A stretch of 9,506 bases of DNA, taken from the NCBI GenBank assembly GCA_025350085.1, contig JANXYI010000423.1, positions 1-9,506 of the forward strand. The letters are read 5' to 3'. Of this stretch, positions 5,408-9,506 are shown piece after piece. Every line of letters begins with the position of its first letter. Positions within the stretch are counted from its first letter, which is position 1. The stretch is from Deltaproteobacteria bacterium (lineage in GTDB: Bacteria > Desulfobacterota > Desulfovibrionia > Desulfovibrionales > Desulfovibrionaceae). The notes under the pieces were generated by a model that did not search any database, had not been told where the DNA came from, and was given only the letters and a program-made list of their open reading frames with translations. A program made the position numbers and the translations under genes.

Positions 5408-6808
5408 ATGCTTTTCAACAGTCCGGAATATCTTGTCTTCTACTTGGCGGTGTTGACGCTCTGCTGGGCCACGGTGGGCTGGCCGCGCCTGCGCATCTGG
5501 GTGCTGCTTTTGGGCAGCTACTATTTTTACGCCAGCAACAACCACGAGCTCATCCTGCTGCTCATCTTCACCACCCATGTGGACTGGCTGGCCGGGCTCT
5601 GCATCTCGCGCGCCAAGTCGCCGCGCGCGCGCAAACTCTGGCTTGCGGCTTCCATGTCCCTCAACGTGGGCATGCTGGCCTACTTCAAATACGTCAATTT
5701 CTTTGCCGCCAGCGCAGCGGCCCTGGCCGAACATCTCGGCCTGCATCTGGGCTGGGTGGACCTGAACGTGATCCTGCCCGTGGGCATCTCTTTCTACACC
5801 TTCCAGTCCATGACCTACACCATCGACGTCTACCGCCGCGTCATCCCGGCGGAGACGAACTGGTGCCGCTTCGCCTTTTTCGTGGCCTACTTTCCGCACC
5901 TCATCGCCGGGCCCATCGTGCGTGCCTCGGTGTTCATGCACCAGATCGGCGAGCACCCGCGCCTGGACGCCGAGGCCCTGGATGAGGCCCTCATGCGCAT
6001 CTTCCGGGGGCTGTTCAAGAAGATCGTGCTGGCGGACTTCCTGGCCCGCTATGCCGACGTCGCCTTTGACCATCCCGCCGGGGTGGGCTTCGTTACGGCC
6101 TGGGTGGGCGTCTACGCCTTTGCATTCCAGATCTATTTCGACTTCAGCGGCTACACGGACCTGGCCCTGGGCTGTGCGCGGCTCATGGGCTTCCGGCTCT
6201 CGGAGAACTTCAGCCGGCCCTACGCAGCTGGCAGCTTCAGCGACTTCTGGCGGCGCTGGCACATGACGCTGTCCGCTTGGCTGCGCGACTATCTGTACAT
6301 CCCGCTCGGCGGCAGCCGCACGGGCTCGCGCGCCCGCGATCTGGTGAATCTCATGCTGACCATGACCCTCTGCGGCCTGTGGCACGGCGCGGCCTGGACC
6401 TTCGTGTTCTGGGGGGCCATGCACGGGGCGCTCCTGGCTCTGGAGCGCTGGCTGGGCATGAACCGCGACCGTTCTCCCGCCCCGGCCTGGCGCGCGCTGC
6501 TCGTGTTCCACCTGGCAGCCCTTACCTGGCTGCCCTTCCGGGCCAGGGACTTTGGCAGCCTCGTGGCCTACGCCCAGGAACTGTTCAATCTCAAAGCTTC
6601 CGGACCGTTCACCGTAGGCATGTTGGCGGTGCTGGTGATCGCTGCCGGGGGCTGGTTGGCGCAGTACTGGTCTGGCAGATGGCGGCTGGCCCACGCCTTC
6701 CTGGGACTATCTCTCCCTGTGCGCGCGAGTGCCTACGCCCTGTGCTGGGCGCTGGCCATGATCATGGGTTCCGGCGGGGCCAAGAGCTTCATCTATTTCC
6801 AGTTTTAG
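5408..6808 (+). CDS. MBOAT-family O-acyltransferase, AlgI/DltB type
   Basis: A 466-residue polytopic membrane protein with roughly ten hydrophobic segments. It opens with LFNSPEYLVFYL, the hallmark start of AlgI-like proteins. Other family blocks are LPVGISFYTFQSMTYTID (123-140), FPHLIAGPI (162-170), FDFSGYTDLALG (244-255), FWRRWHMTLSAWLRDYLYIP (280-299, His285) and the catalytic region CGLWHGAAW (322-330, His326). The protein carries acyl groups from a cytoplasmic donor to the periplasmic face for transfer by its SGNH partner, encoded immediately upstream with a one-base gap, so the two are surely one transcript and probably translationally coupled. Length fits AlgI-like members. The acceptor polymer is not identified; the neighbouring glycosyltransferase and kinase suggest an exopolysaccharide or lipopolysaccharide O-chain rather than teichoic acid. 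Confidence 0.93.
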   Translation: MLFNSPEYLVFYLAVLTLCWATVGWPRLRIWVLLLGSYYFYASNNHELILLLIFTTHVDWLAGLCISRAKSPRARKLWLAASMSLNVGMLAYFKYVNFFAASAAALAEHLGLHLGWVDLNVILPVGISFYTFQSMTYTIDVYRRVIPAETNWCRFAFFVAYFPHLIAGPIVRASVFMHQIGEHPRLDAEALDEALMRIFRGLFKKIVLADFLARYADVAFDHPAGVGFVTAWVGVYAFAFQIYFDFSGYTDLALGCARLMGFRLSENFSRPYAAGSFSDFWRRWHMTLSAWLRDYLYIPLGGSRTGSRARDLVNLMLTMTLCGLWHGAAWTFVFWGAMHGALLALERWLGMNRDRSPAPAWRALLVFHLAALTWLPFRARDFGSLVAYAQELFNLKASGPFTVGMLAVLVIAAGGWLAQYWSGRWRLAHAFLGLSLPVRASAYALCWALAMIMGSGGAKSFIYFQF

Positions 6809-6815
6809 GAAACTG

Positions 6816-6854
6816 GCGCTCTGTTGCGCTGTGCAGCCATTTCCGACAGGGCGC
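6816..6854 (+). other. Inverted repeat between the MBOAT gene and cysC
   Basis: GCGCTCTGT (6816-6824) pairs with ACAGGGCGC (6846-6854) over 9 bp with one G-U pair, leaving a 21-nt loop. It starts 7 nt after the MBOAT stop. There is no T-run, so it could only be a weak or factor-dependent terminator, or a transcript-end stabiliser. Confidence 0.3.
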
Positions 6855-6858
6855 GGCC

Positions 6859-6887
6859 TTGACTCCCGCCTAGGCTCGGCCTATTTA
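6859..6887 (+). promoter_or_regulatory. Predicted sigma-70 promoter of cysC
   Basis: TTGACT (5 of 6) is followed by a 17-nt spacer and TATTTA (3 of 6, with the TAT intact). The start would be near 6894, in the GCCCG-CAAA-CGGGC hairpin (6888-6901), leaving a leader of about 57 nt. This suggests cysC can be expressed apart from the MBOAT operon. Confidence 0.45.
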
Positions 6888-6950
6888 GCCCGCAAACGGG
6901 CGGATGGCCACCGCCAAACGCCTGCCCGCACCCGATCAGGAGTCTCCGCC

Positions 6951-7541
6951 ATGGAAGAAAAATACATCTGTTCACCCAAGGCTTACGTGAGCCGGACCCA
7001 GCGCGAAGCCGTGAACGGGCATAAGAGCTTTGTGTTGTGGCTCACGGGACTTTCAGGATCGGGCAAATCCACCATCGCACATCTGCTTGAGCAGCGCCTA
7101 CACGAGGAGGGTATCCGAAGCTATGTCTTGGACGGGGACAACGTTCGCCGCGGGCTGTGCTCGGACTTGAGCTTTACGCCGGTGGCCCGGCGCGAGAACA
7201 TGCGCCGGATCAGCGAACTCGGCAAGCTCTACGTCGATGCGGGCATCATCTGCATCTGCGCGTTCATCTCCCCGTTGCGCGAGGACAGGGCCATGATCCG
7301 GGAGATCGTCGGCGCTGAAGATTACATCGAAGTGTTCGTCAACTGCCCGGTGGAGTTGTGCGAGCAGCGCGATGCCAAGGGATACTACCGTCTAGCCCGC
7401 GAGGGGAAGATCAAGAACTACACGGGGGTCTCCGCGCTCTATGAGCCACCCCTTGACTGCTCCCTGATTATTCCCACGGAGCGGTTGGATGTCTGCCAGT
7501 CTGTAAATCTGCTTTACACGCACCTCAAGCCAAGGCTCTGA
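6951..7541 (+). CDS. cysC: Adenylylsulfate (APS) kinase
   Basis: A 196-residue protein, close to the usual length of stand-alone CysC. It phosphorylates adenosine 5'-phosphosulfate at the 3' hydroxyl with ATP to give PAPS, in the cytoplasm. Visible motifs are the P-loop GLSGSGKST (33-41), DGDNVRRGL (61-69), RRENMRRISELGKL (80-93), FISPLR (105-110, with the Ser that is phosphorylated in the family) and the PAPS-site block CPVELCEQRDAKGYY (132-146) leading to YTGVSALYEPP. AGGAG lies 8 nt before this ATG. An in-frame ATG 40 codons upstream is rejected because it falls over the predicted promoter and adds residues foreign to the family. No ATP sulfurylase, APS/PAPS reductase or sulfotransferase is nearby. 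Beside polysaccharide genes, its PAPS may serve a sulfotransferase; this is inference. Confidence 0.93.
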   Translation: MEEKYICSPKAYVSRTQREAVNGHKSFVLWLTGLSGSGKSTIAHLLEQRLHEEGIRSYVLDGDNVRRGLCSDLSFTPVARRENMRRISELGKLYVDAGIICICAFISPLREDRAMIREIVGAEDYIEVFVNCPVELCEQRDAKGYYRLAREGKIKNYTGVSALYEPPLDCSLIIPTERLDVCQSVNLLYTHLKPRL

Positions 7542-7551
7542 GACTCGCGGT

Positions 7552-8670
7552 TTATCGCACCCGCTTCCGCAATATGGCCTCCGTGCCTTCCAGCATGGCT
7601 TCGGTGCTGAACAGCGACTGGATGCGTTCCCGCGCCGCCTTGGCCATGCCCTCGGGGGATGCTTGCAGCCGTCCGCACAGGCGTTCCAGGGCAGCGGCTA
7701 ATCCTGCGGGGTCGCCCAGGTTGGGGACCACCTCCCCAATTTCCCCCAAGATGCGCGCCGCGTCGCCCACATCCGTGGCTACGCAGGGCACACCGCAGGC
7801 CATGGCCTCGCCGAGGACGTTGGGGAATCCCTCCCCGCGTGAGCAAAGACAAGCCAGATTGAGGGCGTTATAGGCTGCGGGCATGTCGCGGCATTCTCCG
7901 GCAAAGACCAGCCGCGACCCCAGCCCCAGTTCCCGGGCTTGTTGCGCCAGGGATTCCCGTTGTTGCTCCGGGCCTCCACCGATGCACACGAAGCGCATTT
8001 CGTCGTGCCGCCGTGCGAGGTCGGCCGCTGCGCGCAAAAATGTCGGATGATCCTTGATGGGGTCCAGGCGGGCGGGCAGACCCACCAGGATGTTGTCGGG
8101 CTGTATGCCCCACCGGGTCCGCAGGTTCGCGCCGAGTTCGCGTTGCGGAGCGAAGCGCAGGGTGTCGATTCCGTTTTGCACCACAACGAGGTGCCGGGCA
8201 GGGAAGCCCAGGGCCAGGGCATGGCGGCACCCAGCCTCAGAGTTGACGATGATTGCGTCAGCTACCACAGCAAGGCGGCGTTCCAGAGAGTACACGGACC
8301 TGGTCGCAAAACCAAGGGAGCCAAGCCCCACCTCCGAGGCCCGTACGCCCATGATCAGCCGGGTCTGCGGGAACAACGGGCGGAGCAGTGCCCCCAGGAT
8401 GTTCGGCATGCCCAATACGGCGTAGTGGACCTGAGGCCGGAGTTCCCGCAAAATTCGGGCGAGTCGCCAGAGTACGACGGGGTTATCCAGGCGCGAGCGT
8501 TTGCCCAGTTCCAGGAATGAAACCCCGCGCAGGTCCGCAGCCAAGGGGCCGGGGGCAAAGGCTGCCACGGTCACCTCGTGTCCTCGCGCGGCCAAGCCGT
8601 TGGCCAGGACGGTAAGTTGCCGCTCGGCTCCCCCGACCTGCATGCTGGGGATGCTGAAGAGCAGCCTCAT
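7552..8670 (-). CDS. GT4-family (GT-B fold) glycosyltransferase
   Basis: A 372-residue cytoplasmic or membrane-associated glycosyltransferase. The N-terminal domain has the acceptor-side GGAERQ loop (13-18) after the opening beta strand. The C-terminal donor domain has LPARLDPIKDH (198-208, with the basic R201 and K206 expected to bind the donor phosphates), the GGGPEQQ turn (231-237) and the EX7E pair E280-E288 in GEGFPNVLGEAMACG. It would move a sugar from a nucleotide-sugar donor to a growing lipid-linked glycan; sugar and acceptor cannot be read from sequence. Its ATG overlaps the stop of the upstream SGNH gene (ATGA), with GGAGG 6 nt before it. It converges on cysC with only 10 nt between the two stops, and no intrinsic terminator is visible there. 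Confidence 0.93.
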   Translation of the reverse strand: MRLLFSIPSMQVGGAERQLTVLANGLAARGHEVTVAAFAPGPLAADLRGVSFLELGKRSRLDNPVVLWRLARILRELRPQVHYAVLGMPNILGALLRPLFPQTRLIMGVRASEVGLGSLGFATRSVYSLERRLAVVADAIIVNSEAGCRHALALGFPARHLVVVQNGIDTLRFAPQRELGANLRTRWGIQPDNILVGLPARLDPIKDHPTFLRAAADLARRHDEMRFVCIGGGPEQQRESLAQQARELGLGSRLVFAGECRDMPAAYNALNLACLCSRGEGFPNVLGEAMACGVPCVATDVGDAARILGEIGEVVPNLGDPAGLAAALERLCGRLQASPEGMAKAARERIQSLFSTEAMLEGTEAILRKRVR

Positions 8671-9506
8671 GGTGCCCCTCCAGGGAACCCTTTCAGGAAT
8701 CCGGAATCAAGCACCGCCTTGGCCGCCACGGCGTGCCCGCCCGCGTTCCAGTGTCCATCACGCGGGTGCTCATACCGCTCACCCGTTGCCTTGTGCCCGG
8801 CAATGAAGGCAGGTTCGAGGTCTACCACGGCAAACCCTGCGGCGCGAGCCCTGTCCGCAAAGGCCGTAAGCATCACTCCCGCGAAGCTGTCTTGGGCTGC
8901 CTGGAGCTGCTCCAGGTCGTAGAGGTTCGGCCGGAGTCCGTCCACCAGAAAACAGATGTCCGCGGCAGCCAAGCCTGTGACCTGCGGCAGGTCGCGCAGG
9001 GCAGCGTCTATCGCCTCCAGGGACTGCTGCACACGTCGGGGTTCGGCTCTGGCCAGGGTCTGACCCACGTAAGCGCCGCGGCCCCGGAGCAGCTGGTGCA
9101 GCCGCTCGGGCAGGGAGGTGATCTGGACATTGGTCAGCAGGTACATGAGCAGCCTGGATCTGGTGATTAGGTTCACGCCAAGCCCGGGGTGGTAATCCCG
9201 ACGGGTCAGGCGCAACCCGCCGTCGGGCCCGGGCGCATAGGCATGGTAGCCCGGCGCGGATTTGTACGACTGCAGGCTTTCATCAAAGTCGTTGGCCACC
9301 ACGCTGATGATGAGCTTGCGGGGATGAAACTCCCTGGCCGCCCAGGCGGCGTAGGCCACGTAGTCACTGAGCGCCGCCCCGGAGTGGCCGAAGCCATATA
9401 CTCTGGCCTGGCCTACCAGTGCCTGCGAAAGCCGTGCGGTAATGGTCTGCGTTTCGGGCACCATCAGGGCCTCGATGTAGGAATCGCCGACAACCGCCAG
9501 CAGAGG
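8667..9506 (-). CDS. Second SGNH-type hydrolase or acyltransferase (N-terminus beyond the window)
   Basis: The frame continues through the right edge; 279 residues are visible. The internal ATG at 9464 is not the start, because the 14 codons before it are open and encode the SGNH nucleophile block AVVGDSYIEAL (Ser at visible residue 9). The other catalytic blocks follow in order: GFGHSG (38-43), VVANDFDES (69-77, Asn73) and HPRDGHWNAGGH (247-258, Asp250 and His252). All four SGNH landmarks are thus present. It shares no obvious close similarity with the SGNH protein at 4300-5406 beyond these motifs. The stop overlaps the glycosyltransferase start by ATGA, so the two are translationally coupled. 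An AlgX-like periplasmic acetyl transfer or deacetylation role is plausible. Any signal peptide or membrane anchor would lie beyond the edge. Confidence 0.82.
   Translation of the reverse strand, partial: PLLAVVGDSYIEALMVPETQTITARLSQALVGQARVYGFGHSGAALSDYVAYAAWAAREFHPRKLIISVVANDFDESLQSYKSAPGYHAYAPGPDGGLRLTRRDYHPGLGVNLITRSRLLMYLLTNVQITSLPERLHQLLRGRGAYVGQTLARAEPRRVQQSLEAIDAALRDLPQVTGLAAADICFLVDGLRPNLYDLEQLQAAQDSFAGVMLTAFADRARAAGFAVVDLEPAFIAGHKATGERYEHPRDGHWNAGGHAVAAKAVLDSGFLKGFPGGAP

Noticed and set aside
5348..6694. A 448-codon open frame on the minus strand
   Set aside because: It is antisense to the MBOAT gene, rich in His/Gln/Gly/Val without membrane segments or domains, and overlaps conserved codons of a clear family member.
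6831..6950. A 40-codon N-terminal extension of cysC
   Set aside because: It spans the predicted promoter and has no CysC-family resemblance, whereas AGGAG sits 8 nt before the ATG at 6951.
1..9506. CRISPR arrays, insertion sequences, tRNA or rRNA genes, attachment sites
   Set aside because: No regularly spaced repeats, transposase motifs, tRNA cloverleaf or rRNA-like segments were seen on either strand.

Overview
The window is a GC-rich (about two-thirds G+C) bacterial chromosome segment. The protein style suggests a Desulfovibrio-like member of the Desulfobacterota: a periplasmic solute-binding sensor with GAF and PAS domains, a response regulator fused to a sigma-54 activator, and AlgI-type polysaccharide O-acetylation genes. 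That assignment is inference; there is no rRNA or other taxonomic marker.

Left half (1-3837, all minus strand) is a signalling block. Read in the direction of transcription it holds a sigma-54-dependent response regulator (3837-2392, GTG start), a stand-alone CheY-like receiver (2250-1885), and a membrane sensor with an amino-acid-type periplasmic binding domain, GAF and PAS domains (1857 to the left edge, C-terminus missing). Two nearly identical palindromes of the form TTCCGG-RAAK-TCCGGAA flank the sigma-54 regulator gene. One sits just downstream of its predicted promoter; the other overlaps its last codons, about 145 nt ahead of the receiver-sensor pair. This suggests autoregulation and control of the downstream pair.

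Centre (3838-4299) is a 462-nt stretch without a protein gene. It holds divergent regulatory signals and a strong plus-strand intrinsic terminator that no coding sequence precedes. Two further hairpins stand just upstream, and an extended -10 box lies about 85 nt before the end, so a roughly 88-nt small RNA is plausible. A clear sigma-70 promoter for the following operon lies at 4227-4255.

Right half (4300-9506) is a surface-polysaccharide modification region. On the plus strand are an SGNH/AlgJ-AlgX-like membrane-anchored protein and an AlgI/DltB-type MBOAT O-acyltransferase, separated by one base. An adenylylsulfate kinase (cysC) follows behind its own predicted promoter. Convergent to these, on the minus strand, are a second SGNH-type protein (truncated by the right edge) and a GT4 glycosyltransferase, which overlap by ATGA. 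Together they suggest assembly of an exopolysaccharide or O-antigen that is O-acetylated and possibly sulfated (CysC makes PAPS, the sulfotransferase donor). No sulfotransferase is visible in the window.
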